In this document: positions 44,133 to 53,223 of the stretch, piece after piece | Layout: each line of letters opens with the position of its first letter | Numbering within the stretch: position 1 is the stretch's first letter | Assembly: GCF_042678045.1 (NCBI RefSeq) | Contig: NZ_JBHUDI010000005.1 | Location: 186,001 to 250,000 of the forward strand | DNA length: 64,000 nt | Reading direction: 5' to 3' | DNA from: Natrinema amylolyticus_A | GTDB lineage: Archaea; Halobacteriota; Halobacteria; Halobacteriales; Natrialbaceae | Translations under genes and position numbers: made by a program | The notes under the pieces: model-generated | Databases searched by the model: none | Told to the model about the DNA's origin: nothing | The model's input: the letters and a program-made list of their open reading frames with translations, nothing else

Positions 44133-45533
44133 ATGACCACGATAATCAGCGATACGGAGAAGCAATCGGACGAGCGAGCGAGCGGCCAGTACGAGGCCGA
44201 ACCGAGCGGTGAGGAGACCAGCCTCGAGCAGGCGACGGAGCAACTCACGCGTGAAGCAACGATCTGCGTCGTCGGACTGGGCTACGTTGGACTGCCGCTC
44301 GCAGTCGGGTTCGCGCAGTCGGACTACCGCGTGATCGGATACGACGTCGACGACGTGACGGTCGACCGACTGCAGGAGGGTATCGATACGACCGGTGACC
44401 TCTCCGACGGCGTAATTCAGGAGGGCGACATCTCCTACACGACCGACGCGGCCGCGATCGGCGAGGCCGACTACGTCGTCATCGCCGTCCCGACGCCGAT
44501 CGACGACGACGAACGACCGGACCTCGGCTACGTCGAGAGCGCGGCGACCACCGTCGGATCGAAGATGGATCCCGGGACGACGGTCATCCTCGAGTCGACG
44601 GTCTACCCAGGTACGACGCGCGATGTTCTCGTGCCGGCGCTCGAGGACGCGTCCGGACTGACGGCAGGCGAGGACTTCTTCGTCGGCTACTCGCCGGAAC
44701 GCGCCACGCCGGGCGACGAGGAACACGGGCTCGCGGACGTGACCAAAGTCGTCAGCGCACAGAACGAGACGGTCCTCGAGGACGTGGCGACGCTGTACGA
44801 GTCGGTCGTCGATGCGGGCGTCCACCGCGCACCATCGATCGAGGTCGCCGAGGCCTGCAAGGTCGTCGAGAACGCCCAGCGCGACCTCAACATCGCGTTC
44901 GTCAACGAGCTCTCGATGGCGCTCGAGTCGATGGACGTCGACGGGCAGGCCGTCCTCGAGGCCGCGGGCACGAAGTGGAACTTCCACGACTACCGACCGG
45001 GACTGGTCGGCGGCCACTGCATCCCGGTCGATCCGTACTTCTTCGCGTACCGATCGGCTCAGGAAGGCTTCGAGCCAGAACTCATGCAGACGGGCCGGCA
45101 GGTCAACGAGTCAGTGCCCGACCACGTCGCCGAGCTGACGATCAAGGCCCTCAACCAGTGTCACAAGACGCTCCGCGAGAGCCGCGTGCTGGTGTTGGGT
45201 CTGGCGTACAAACCGGGCGTCGGGGACATTCGCAGCTCGAAGATCGGCAACGTCATCGACGCGCTCTCGGAGTACGACATCGAAATCGAGGGCTTCGACC
45301 CGTTCGCCGACGACGACGCTGCCCGCGACTCGTTCGGGATCGACGTCCAGGATCGACTCTCGTTCGAGGGGTTCGACGCGGTCTTGCTCGCGACGCCCCA
45401 CGCGGAGTTCGAACAGCTGGATCTCGAGGCGGTCGCGAGCCAACTCGCCGACGACCCCGCGCTGGTCGACGTGACCGGCTCGATCGACGAGGACGCGGCC
45501 GTCGATGCGGGATTCGTCTACCGGAGGTTGTGA
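44133..45533 (+). CDS. UDP-sugar 6-dehydrogenase (UDP-GlcNAc/GalNAc or UDP-glucose type)
   Basis: A 466-residue enzyme. A 40-residue acidic N-terminal tail precedes the NAD site ICVVGLGYVGLPLAVGF near residue 44; the catalytic cysteine is in GGHCIPVDPYFF near 296. The C-terminal UDP-binding domain has YKPGVGDIRSSKI. The GGHCIPVDPY form is usual in WbpA/TviB-type enzymes that make N-acetyl uronic acids, but UDP-glucose remains possible. It begins the polysaccharide locus and is followed by the DUF354 and GT4 genes. Confidence 0.93.
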   Translation: MTTIISDTEKQSDERASGQYEAEPSGEETSLEQATEQLTREATICVVGLGYVGLPLAVGFAQSDYRVIGYDVDDVTVDRLQEGIDTTGDLSDGVIQEGDISYTTDAAAIGEADYVVIAVPTPIDDDERPDLGYVESAATTVGSKMDPGTTVILESTVYPGTTRDVLVPALEDASGLTAGEDFFVGYSPERATPGDEEHGLADVTKVVSAQNETVLEDVATLYESVVDAGVHRAPSIEVAEACKVVENAQRDLNIAFVNELSMALESMDVDGQAVLEAAGTKWNFHDYRPGLVGGHCIPVDPYFFAYRSAQEGFEPELMQTGRQVNESVPDHVAELTIKALNQCHKTLRESRVLVLGLAYKPGVGDIRSSKIGNVIDALSEYDIEIEGFDPFADDDAARDSFGIDVQDRLSFEGFDAVLLATPHAEFEQLDLEAVASQLADDPALVDVTGSIDEDAAVDAGFVYRRL

Positions 45534-45590
45534 GGGGATGCGAGACCAGCGACACCGCTCGAACGACCGTTCCACGGAGGTGGATCGACG

Positions 45591-46664
45591 ATGCGAGTGA
45601 TGATCACGATCCAGCATCCCGGACACGTCCACTTCTTCCGGCACCCGATCGCCGAACTGGAAGCGCGCGGGCACGAGGTCCACGTCTTCGCTCGCGAGAG
45701 CGACGTCGCCGTTCGGCTCCTCGAGGCGTACGATATCGATCACGAGGTGCTCGCCGGCGAGTCGGACTCGCTGGTCTCGCTGGCAGCGGTGCAGGCGACC
45801 TACGAACTGCGACTCCTCCGGCGAGCACGGCGGATCGAGCCGGACGTGATCACGGCGATCGGTGGCGTGGCCGCCGCCCACGTCGCGTCGGTAACGAGTG
45901 CGAAGAGCCTCGTCTTCTACGACACCGAACACGCGACCCTCATCACGAAACTCGGCTATCCGTTCGCGGACGTCATCTGTACGCCGGCGTGCTATCGCGA
46001 CGAGATCGGCGCGAAACAGGTGACGTATCCGGGGTATCACGAGCTCGCCTATCTCCACCCAGATCGGTTCGAACCCGATCCGACCGTTCTCGAGGAGGTC
46101 GGGCTGGACTCCGATGCGTCGTTCACCGTCGTTCGGCTCAGCAGCTGGGACGCCTCCCACGACGTCGGTCACGGCGGGTTCGACGATCCCCGAACGGTCG
46201 TCGATCGGCTCGAAGATGCAGGTCTACAGGTCCTGCTGACGGCCGAAGGAGAGCCGCCGGCCGAGCTCGCGTCGTACCAGTTCGAGACCTCGCCGGACCG
46301 GATGCACGACCTGCTCGCATACGCCGACGTCGTGTTGAGCGAAGGCGCGACGACGGCGGCGGAAGCCGCCGTGCTCGGTACACCGGCGGTCTACGTGAAC
46401 CCGCTCTCGCTCGGCTACACGACGGAACTCGATGCGGAGTACGGTCTCCTCTTCGAATATTCCGGCGAGGCGAGACACGCCCGAGGACTCGAGCAAGCCG
46501 TCTCGATCGCCGAGGAACCCGACGAAACGTGGGCACGACGTCGGGAGCGCCTGCTGGCGGATCGGATCGACGTGACGGAACTCGTCGTTCGACAGATCGA
46601 GACGCTCGCACGGGCGCACACGCCGGATCGAGCGACTCCTGCGGCGAATCCGGATCATCCATGA
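45591..46664 (+). CDS. DUF354 protein, glycosyltransferase-like
   Basis: A 357-residue protein starting MRVMITIQHPGHVHFFRHPI, the DUF354 hallmark, with TAIGGVAAAHVAS, YDTEHATLITKLGYPFADV and the C-terminal TTAAEAAVLGTPAVYVN. The fold is that of GT-B nucleotide-sugar enzymes such as UDP-GlcNAc epimerase and MurG. It may be a glycosyltransferase or epimerase of the glycan made by this cluster. It overlaps the next gene by four bases (ATGA). Confidence 0.88.
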   Translation: MRVMITIQHPGHVHFFRHPIAELEARGHEVHVFARESDVAVRLLEAYDIDHEVLAGESDSLVSLAAVQATYELRLLRRARRIEPDVITAIGGVAAAHVASVTSAKSLVFYDTEHATLITKLGYPFADVICTPACYRDEIGAKQVTYPGYHELAYLHPDRFEPDPTVLEEVGLDSDASFTVVRLSSWDASHDVGHGGFDDPRTVVDRLEDAGLQVLLTAEGEPPAELASYQFETSPDRMHDLLAYADVVLSEGATTAAEAAVLGTPAVYVNPLSLGYTTELDAEYGLLFEYSGEARHARGLEQAVSIAEEPDETWARRRERLLADRIDVTELVVRQIETLARAHTPDRATPAANPDHP

Positions 46665-47623
46665 AGGTACTCCAACTGGTCACGTCGTCACGGCCGTTTT
46701 TCGAACAGCAAGTCTCGGCGCTCGAAGAGCGCGGCGTCGACTGTACGGTGCTCGAGGTGCCCGGCGAACACAGCGGCGATTCGGGTCGGACGCCGACGGA
46801 CTACGCGCGATACTACGCGACCGTGCTCTCGGCGGTCCGATCGTCGTCGTACGATCTGGTACACGCGAACTACGGGCTCGTCGCCCCGTTCGCGCTCGCC
46901 CAGCCGACTCGCCCGGTGGTACTGACGCTGTGGGGAACGGACCTCATGAGCGACCGGACGTGGCTGCGATCGTGCAGTCGGTACGGTGCCCGCCGGGCGG
47001 ACGCCGCGATCGTGCCGAGCCGGGTCATGTCACGCGACCTCGAGACCGACCACGAACTGATTCCGTTCGGCGTCGACACCGACCTGTTTCGGCCGTTGCC
47101 GCGGGCGGACGCGCGCGAGTACCTCGGCTGGGAAACCGACCGGCCGATCGCGCTCTTTCCGTACGACCGGACCCGTTCGGTGAAGGACTATCCGCGGGCC
47201 CGCCGGCTCGTCGAGCAGACCGAGGTCGACCTCGAACTGCGGACGGTCTCCGGCGTCGATCACGAGGAGATGCCCTACTATATGAACGCGAGCGACGTCC
47301 TTCTGGTCACCTCGAAGCGCGAGAGCGGCCCGATGGTCGTCAAAGAAGCCGCCGCATGCAATCTGCCAGTCGTCTCGACCGACGTCGGCTTCGTCCGCGA
47401 GACGATTCGTGGCCTGACGAACTGCACCGTCAGCGACAACGACGGGGCGCTTCTCGGCGGACTCGAGCGAGCCATCGAAGACGGCGGCCGTTCCGACGGG
47501 CGCGAGTCGATCGACGGACTCTCCGTCGACTCGCTTGGAGAGCGTCTCTACGGACTGTATCGCCGAGTGCTCGACCGAGATGACGGAATGAGTTATCCGA
47601 CGGGGGTCAGTCATGAAGTATAG
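46661..47623 (+). CDS. Glycosyltransferase family 4
   Basis: A 320-residue GT-B enzyme starting MKVLQLVTSSRPFFEQQVSA; a long open frame upstream belongs to the preceding genes' antisense or shadow frames. LTLWGTDLM, PFGVDTDLF and the donor-binding segment TSKRESGPMVVKEAAACNLP with VVSTDVGFVRE are typical. It transfers a sugar from a nucleotide-sugar to the growing glycan or lipid. It overlaps both neighbours (four bases upstream, eleven downstream). A decayed relative lies at about 40030-40520. Confidence 0.92.
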   Translation: MKVLQLVTSSRPFFEQQVSALEERGVDCTVLEVPGEHSGDSGRTPTDYARYYATVLSAVRSSSYDLVHANYGLVAPFALAQPTRPVVLTLWGTDLMSDRTWLRSCSRYGARRADAAIVPSRVMSRDLETDHELIPFGVDTDLFRPLPRADAREYLGWETDRPIALFPYDRTRSVKDYPRARRLVEQTEVDLELRTVSGVDHEEMPYYMNASDVLLVTSKRESGPMVVKEAAACNLPVVSTDVGFVRETIRGLTNCTVSDNDGALLGGLERAIEDGGRSDGRESIDGLSVDSLGERLYGLYRRVLDRDDGMSYPTGVSHEV

Positions 47624-49586
47624 CTCACTGTCGGAGCTGCGGCCGCTGCGACTTGATACCGTCGCGGCGATCGGCGGGCTCGTGCTCGCGCTGGCGATGT
47701 TCCCGCTGCGATTTCTCACGTCGCAGATCTACATCAATACCGTTCCGGTCATCCTCGGCACCGCGTGCGTCCTGTATATCGTTTCCCTGTATCAGCGGGA
47801 CGACGCGCGGGCAGTCCCGACCCTTCCGTCGACGGTGTCGATGGCGCTTCCGAGCGTCGTTTTCGCCGGGTTGTCGGGCCTCGTCGTGTTAGCGGTCGTC
47901 CAGGGGGAACGAACGCTTCCCTTCTTCGGGCTGGCGGGTGTGGTCGGCACGCTCGTTATCGGCCAGATCGTCTTCGCGAGCGATCGCGACCTCCATCCCG
48001 GTTTGCTGTTGCTCCAGATCGTCTGCTTCGCGTTCGTCTTCCGGTTCGCTGCGCTCTATACGACGCCGGGCTACATCGGGATCGACATCTGGACCCACCG
48101 CGAGCTCGTCGACGCGATTCTCACAGAGCAGTCGCTGAGCGCGATCTCAGATAACAAACACTACGGTTCGCCGTTCTACCACCTGCTGGTGGCCGCCTCG
48201 TCGTTGCTGTACGACGTCCCGATCCGCGCCGCGTTGTACCTCTCCGTCGGCCTCGTGATGCCCCTGTCGGTCCTGCTCGTCTACGCGACGACGAACCTAC
48301 TCGTCACGACGCGGTGGGCAGTGCTGGCGACGGCGCTCTACGCGTTCGGCAACCACGTCGCGCGGTGGGGAATACATATCATCCCCACAAGCCTGGGGCT
48401 GGTCTTCTTTCTCGCGATGCTGTACGCGCTGATCCGCGTGATGCGGATCGAGTACACGATCCGGGACTTCCTACTGTTGCTCCTGTTGAGCGTCGCCGTC
48501 ATCCTCACACACCAGGTGTCGACGTTCATCATGCTCGTGTTGTTGCTCGCAGCATTTCTCGCACAGCTCGTGTTCGTGATCGGCCCGTTCGGACTCACGC
48601 GACTCGACGCGAGCGTCTTCCGGACGAAGAAGCCGGTCAACCTCGTCGGACTCGTCGTCTTCAACCTCGGGCTGACGATCTTCGTCTGGTCGCTGACGCC
48701 GTACAATCAGGACTCGTTCCTGGGGACGGTCCTGAGCTACTTCGCGCAGACGCTCGAGGACAGTGCTGGCTTCCTCAACACCGCAGGTGAACCCGAGACG
48801 GCCGAAGCGGGGGCCGAAGCCGTACCGACACTGATCGAACAGGTCGTTCCCTACGTGGACAATCTCGGCTTCCTGCTGTTGCTCGGTGCCACGTTCGCCG
48901 GCTGTCTGTACGTCGTCCACCGGCGACGTGCCGAACAGTCGGTGTTCACGCTTCTGCTGGCAGCGGCGTTCATGCTGGTGTTCATCCTCGGGTTCCCGAT
49001 GTTCGGCATCCGGACGTTCATCCCGACGCGCTGGTTTGCGTTCCTCTACGCGCCGATGGCGATCCTCGGTGCGATCGGGCTGCGGACGCTTCGAGGGAAC
49101 CTGACGCCGTCGATCGTCGTCGTCGTGTTGCTGGTGGGGACGCTCGTGTATCCGGGCGCGATGGTCCTCGCCGTCGAGAGCAACGTCGAGAATCCGGTCT
49201 TTGACGACCACCACGAGCGCCTCGCGTACGACGAGACGGAACTCGCCGCGGCCGAGTCGATCGCCGAACTTACCGGGTCGCCCGACGGCCAGGAGATCCG
49301 GTCCGACCAGCAACTCCACACCGATCACCCCTATCAGACGCTGTTCAGTCGGACCGGCGCGTATCCGTCAACGACGACCGCGACGGTGCCGGAAGGCGGC
49401 GTCGCGGACCACGACTATACGGTCTATCGATCAGCCCAATCGACCGACGCGACGTACGTGACGGACCCGAACGGAACTGCGCGGACCGAAGACCTCTCTC
49501 CGACACAGCTCTGTCGCCCGGACCAGGCGACGGTCTACACGAACGGAGACGTGACGATGTGTACTCCCTCGCCGGCAGGTCGCTGA
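47613..49586 (+). CDS. Polytopic membrane protein, glycosyltransferase-C-like
   Basis: A 657-residue protein with about 13 membrane helices and a soluble C-terminal tail of about 150 residues. The loop GIDIWTHRELVDAI near residue 150 and HYGSPFYHLL next to it recall the outward acidic loop of polyprenyl-linked GT-C enzymes, although no exact family is recognised. It may use a lipid-linked sugar at the outer face of the membrane. The start overlaps the GT4 end by eleven bases. Confidence 0.8.
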   Translation: MKYSSLSELRPLRLDTVAAIGGLVLALAMFPLRFLTSQIYINTVPVILGTACVLYIVSLYQRDDARAVPTLPSTVSMALPSVVFAGLSGLVVLAVVQGERTLPFFGLAGVVGTLVIGQIVFASDRDLHPGLLLLQIVCFAFVFRFAALYTTPGYIGIDIWTHRELVDAILTEQSLSAISDNKHYGSPFYHLLVAASSLLYDVPIRAALYLSVGLVMPLSVLLVYATTNLLVTTRWAVLATALYAFGNHVARWGIHIIPTSLGLVFFLAMLYALIRVMRIEYTIRDFLLLLLLSVAVILTHQVSTFIMLVLLLAAFLAQLVFVIGPFGLTRLDASVFRTKKPVNLVGLVVFNLGLTIFVWSLTPYNQDSFLGTVLSYFAQTLEDSAGFLNTAGEPETAEAGAEAVPTLIEQVVPYVDNLGFLLLLGATFAGCLYVVHRRRAEQSVFTLLLAAAFMLVFILGFPMFGIRTFIPTRWFAFLYAPMAILGAIGLRTLRGNLTPSIVVVVLLVGTLVYPGAMVLAVESNVENPVFDDHHERLAYDETELAAAESIAELTGSPDGQEIRSDQQLHTDHPYQTLFSRTGAYPSTTTATVPEGGVADHDYTVYRSAQSTDATYVTDPNGTARTEDLSPTQLCRPDQATVYTNGDVTMCTPSPAGR

Positions 49587-49961
49587 TCGTCGACGGTGCG
49601 TCCAATCGCTTTTTCGAACCCTTGTAACCTGACCCAACGGACAGCGTTGCGGGCCGCGCTCGACTACGATCGACAGAGCCGGCGAGTGACCTTCTCATCC
49701 GTCTCTCTATATGGGCGACCCAATCGGAAGGCGAAATCTACGAATCGATCACAGCGTCGCCTCGAGCCCGAGACGACCACGACACTGCCCGTGATCGAGC
49801 CGACGATCGATTCGTTCTCGAGGAGACAACTGTCGTGACCCCGTCAGCAGTTCGGAGTATTCCCATGTGATTGCTCGCCAGCCCAACCGCGAGAGCGACA
49901 CAGGGCACTTCCGCCCGGCAAAAGGGGAAGGCTACTCAGTTCGACAGCGGTCGGACGCTGG
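49587..49961. other. Intergenic region between converging genes
   Basis: About 375 bp. An open frame at 49596-49838 (80 codons) is seen but has no recognised domain; I see no RNA gene or repeat. A TATA-like CTCTATATGG near 49705 has no matching start. Confidence 0.4.
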
Positions 49962-50540
49962 TCACTGATGGCTTCGGGTCCGCAGGAACCGCCAGATGTC
50001 GGCGGCCGGCGGTGCACCGTCGAACAGCCACAGCGCCACGACGGCGAGGCCAAGCAGCAACTGGACCGCAAGCTCGATCGTTAGTCCGCCGGCGAGGAGC
50101 TGATACACGTACCGAGCGAGGTACAGGAGCAGGTGGTCGAGGAACCCGCCGTGATCGGTTCCTGGCGGCGATGCGATCGGCCAGAGAGCGATTCGAACGT
50201 CGACGACGCCGTCTCTGAGCAACTGACTGAGCACGTCTGCGATCGGGTGTGAGAGATACGCGATCGAGAATGCACCCGCAAGCGCTCGATTCCCTCCTCG
50301 GATGGCCACCGCGTACGCGACGAGACAGACGACCGGCGCGACGAAGATCGAGTGCCCGATCGAGTAGCCGGTCTCCGCGAATTCGACCGTCCACCCGAGC
50401 GGTTTGTCGACGAGGTCGGGGAACTGCGACCCGACGGCGACGGCGATCGTTTCACGACCAGAGGGAGACGCTCGAAACGCCACGTTCATCGTCAGCGAGT
50501 ACAGGACGTACGCGAACGCGAGATGCTCCCACGGCAACAT
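49962..50540 (-). CDS. YdjM-like metal-dependent hydrolase, membrane
   Basis: A 192-residue membrane protein of the YdjM/metal-dependent hydrolase family. Conserved residues are seen in MLPWEHLAFAYVLYS (His6), SQFPDLVDKPLGW, GYSIGHSIFV and YLSHPIADV; these His/Asp residues lie near membrane helices. Homologues are linked to membrane or surface stress responses, with unproven chemistry. It is next to DUF1616 on the same strand with no gap, suggesting an operon. Confidence 0.85.
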   Translation of the reverse strand: MLPWEHLAFAYVLYSLTMNVAFRASPSGRETIAVAVGSQFPDLVDKPLGWTVEFAETGYSIGHSIFVAPVVCLVAYAVAIRGGNRALAGAFSIAYLSHPIADVLSQLLRDGVVDVRIALWPIASPPGTDHGGFLDHLLLYLARYVYQLLAGGLTIELAVQLLLGLAVVALWLFDGAPPAADIWRFLRTRSHQ

Positions 50541-51530
50541 CTATTCCACCTCAATCGGCAGCCGAGCGACGCGATAGGCGTTGTCGACCGTCGGCTCCGC
50601 CGGAGGGTCGCCGTCGTAGAGCAACACCGTCAGTCGCAGGTCACTTCCCCGCATCGTCGGCGTGATCTCGAGGGGCTGCCGCGTCGATTCACCGTCGGAA
50701 ACCGTCGCTGTCGTCCTGTCTAACTCGGTCGATTCGCGAACGGTCACGTCGTCACCCTCGTAACTCACCCGCTGGAGCAGCACGATGGCCGTGTAGCGTC
50801 GCTCTTCGTGTTCCTGGTTCGTGATCGTCACTGCCAGTTCCTGGGACTCGCCCGCGGGATAGGTCGACTCGTACATCGTTTCGATGTCACCGGAGACGTT
50901 TTCCGTCTCGACTGACAGCTCTGTGAACCCATCGTGTTGGGGTGGGTTCGCCAGGGCGAATCCGCCGCTCGCGAGCAACAGGAGCAGTCCAGCCGCGATG
51001 GCGATGTTGTACGGCCGACAGTTGACTCGATCGTACGGACTCAGTCGGCTCCGAGTGAAAAACGGGGAGATCGATGAGCTCGCCGGAACGAATCGTCGAT
51101 CGGCCGGACAGCGGTAGCGTGAGCCGATTGCGAGGATTGCGAGGATAACGGTGAGCACTGAGAGCCCAAGGAGTACCGGTTCTAGCGCCACTCCCCCCGG
51201 GGTTACGGTCGCGAAAAGGGTGATCGCGGGAACGAGCGCGACGCTAAAAACAATTGACAGGATCGTTCGTTCGATCGCCTCGAGTCCGCCACTGACCAGC
51301 AACGGATTTCCGAGTCCCGTTTTTTCGTCGTCGAACGACTGGTAGTCGTCGTTCGGTTTGTCTGGAAAGAGGGCCGAGACGAGCGCATACCCAGGAAGAA
51401 ACAGAACGAGCGGGATCGTCAGCACGATTCGTCCACTCCCGGTGATCCCGGACACGATTCCGAACGTGAGAGCGCCAGTGACTGCGATAACGGCCGCTAG
51501 ATCCAAAAACCACCAGTTGGTATCGCTCAT
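50541..51530 (-). CDS. DUF1616 membrane protein
   Basis: A 329-residue protein with four N-terminal hydrophobic segments, a fifth at about residues 177-195 (IAIAAGLLLLLASGGFALA), and an outward C-terminal beta-rich domain. IPLVLFLPGYALVSALFP is the DUF1616 hallmark. The role is not known, although such genes are common in archaeal surface-glycan clusters. It ends directly at the YdjM-like start. Confidence 0.88.
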   Translation of the reverse strand: MSDTNWWFLDLAAVIAVTGALTFGIVSGITGSGRIVLTIPLVLFLPGYALVSALFPDKPNDDYQSFDDEKTGLGNPLLVSGGLEAIERTILSIVFSVALVPAITLFATVTPGGVALEPVLLGLSVLTVILAILAIGSRYRCPADRRFVPASSSISPFFTRSRLSPYDRVNCRPYNIAIAAGLLLLLASGGFALANPPQHDGFTELSVETENVSGDIETMYESTYPAGESQELAVTITNQEHEERRYTAIVLLQRVSYEGDDVTVRESTELDRTTATVSDGESTRQPLEITPTMRGSDLRLTVLLYDGDPPAEPTVDNAYRVARLPIEVE

Positions 51531-51919
51531 TTCGTCGTCGCTAGGGGTCGGTGGCGGTTTATTATCGCCCAGATAAGCCTCGATCTAACGGGTCGGTCTG
51601 ACGGCCGTCTGACGACATCATATAACGATCTCGACACTGAATTCGCTCGAGCTACATTCCCTCGCTATTGAGTGTAATAGAAGCGTGAACGATCTAAAAT
51701 TCGGATAGAGTGTTTGAAAGCAGCGTGTATGATCTGGTCGAAATAAATTTCCAGTTCGATTTGAAAATCTGGTGTATCAGTCCTTCTAAATCGGCATTTG
51801 GCAATATTAAAATGGCACAAAAAGAAGACAGCTTCTGTGAAACTATCTAAACTGTGTCGTTCACGAATACACGATTTCTATCCTTTATTACCCACTTCTG
51901 AATAGGGAAGACTGGTGCA
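51531..51919. promoter_or_regulatory. AT-rich upstream region of a DUF7344 regulator
   Basis: About 390 bp, markedly AT-rich from 51650 to 51900 compared with the rest of the window. A TATA-like CTTTATTA (51883-51890) lies 30-37 bases before the ATG at 51920. No gene is supported. Low GC is common in haloarchaeal regulatory or foreign DNA. Confidence 0.6.
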
Positions 51920-52531
51920 ATGAAAGCGAAATATATCAGCTCCAATGATACAGACGATCAGGGTGTGACTGACGACGGTCAGGACGCGGATGTTGTAGCT
52001 GATCGTTCCTCCGAGGAGCCTGCGTTTTCGAAAGACGAAATCTTTCATCTCCTGCAAAACGAACGCCGTCGGATGGTCCTCCGCTATCTCCGGGACACTG
52101 AAGGTCCCGTACGCATGCGCGACATCGCAGAGCAGGTCGCAGCATGGGAACACGACACCACTGTCGAAGAACTCACTTCGACACAGCGCCAGCGGGTCTA
52201 TATCCCGCTGTATCAGTCGCATCTCTCGAAGCTCGACGAGGCGGGTCTCATCGAGTACCAGCAGAACCGCGGCATCGTCGAACGAAAGCCCCTCGCCGAC
52301 CAGGTCGACAAATACCTCCATCTCGACTCGACCGACGATTCGACCGACGAGCAGCACGCTGAGAGCCCCGGGTGGGAAGATTACTACATCGGTGCGACGG
52401 TCTTCTCCTATGCGATCCTCATCGGCGCAGTAATGGAACTGCCAGTCATCTCGTTCCTCTCTGGAATCGGTCTGAGCGCGCTCATTCTGTCGGTCTTTAC
52501 GGTACTCACGATCAGTCGCCTCATCAACTGA
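51920..52531 (+). CDS. DUF7344 regulator with two C-terminal membrane helices
   Basis: A 203-residue protein. The winged helix begins KDEIFHLLQNERRRMVLRYL near residue 38 and continues with VYIPLYQSHLSKLDEAGLIE; two hydrophobic helices (residues 155-200) follow. It probably stays at the membrane and regulates polysaccharide genes. It is convergent with the next DUF7344-like gene. Confidence 0.85.
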   Translation: MKAKYISSNDTDDQGVTDDGQDADVVADRSSEEPAFSKDEIFHLLQNERRRMVLRYLRDTEGPVRMRDIAEQVAAWEHDTTVEELTSTQRQRVYIPLYQSHLSKLDEAGLIEYQQNRGIVERKPLADQVDKYLHLDSTDDSTDEQHAESPGWEDYYIGATVFSYAILIGAVMELPVISFLSGIGLSALILSVFTVLTISRLIN

Positions 52532-52587
52532 CGACAGAGTGGACGCCTCTCGACGAACGACGATACTACAAGAGCGACAATGCGTGT

Positions 52588-53073
52588 CTAGGAAATCAGG
52601 ATGGTAACCAAGACGAGCGCGATAACGATGCACAGCAACCCGAGGGAGAGCGCTACGAGCACGGACGGTGAAATCAACCGATCCTCGTTCGTGCGACCCG
52701 TAGACCGCTCGATCAAACCCTGTGTCTCGTCGAACTCGATGGTGTCGGCCGCGTCGAGTACCGGCAGGCGATCCTGATGGAGTCGTTCGTGGACGGCTGC
52801 CCACGTTTCGATCGTCGGTCGGGCCGGTTCGACCAGTTCATCGGCGACCTCGTCGACGGTGACAGGCGTGTTCATTTCGTCGAGAACGGACACGAGAGCA
52901 GCATCGGATTCCGGAACGAACTCCCTCGCTCGCGTCTCGTCCCCCTCGTTCGTCGAACGATCGCTCTCCGGGGAATAGACCATCGTGAATCCAGAAGTCG
53001 TCCCCGAATCCCCCGAGCGTTCTTCGACGTCCCCCTCCGACGAAGAGCGCAACCAAGACGGCGTCAGACGCAT
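52588..53073 (-). CDS. DUF7344-related regulator with membrane tail
   Basis: A 161-residue protein. An acidic N-terminal part, a helical region ALVSVLDEMNTPVTVDEVAD and EFDETQGLIERS, and a hydrophobic C-terminal helix VLVALSLGLLCIVIALVLV are seen. It looks like a relative of DUF7344 with the winged helix partly diverged. The ATG at 53073 was chosen over an upstream in-frame start; the TATA-like box at 53094-53102 fits it. Confidence 0.78.
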   Translation of the reverse strand: MRLTPSWLRSSSEGDVEERSGDSGTTSGFTMVYSPESDRSTNEGDETRAREFVPESDAALVSVLDEMNTPVTVDEVADELVEPARPTIETWAAVHERLHQDRLPVLDAADTIEFDETQGLIERSTGRTNEDRLISPSVLVALSLGLLCIVIALVLVTILIS

Positions 53074-53093
53074 ATTCCGCGGTAAAACTCCTT

Positions 53094-53102
53094 GGTATAT
53101 AA
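53094..53102 (-). promoter_or_regulatory. TATA-like box for the 53073 gene
   Basis: Plus-strand GGTATATAA is 21-29 bases beyond the ATG on the minus-strand upstream side, as expected for a leaderless or short-leader gene. Confidence 0.6.
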
Positions 53103-53223
53103 GGTTTCTCACGGTTTACCGATAATGAACTGAATAAACCGCAGCGAGAGTCGGTTTCACGGCTGATAATCGTCACAGATCGCCTCGAGGTTCCTGTAAG
53201 ACCTCCGATGTAGAACGAGTGAG

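Noticed and set aside
44975..46660. Long in-frame extension upstream of the GT4 gene
   Set aside because: The translation is Arg-rich shadow of the dehydrogenase and DUF354 genes; GT4 begins cleanly at MKVLQLV.
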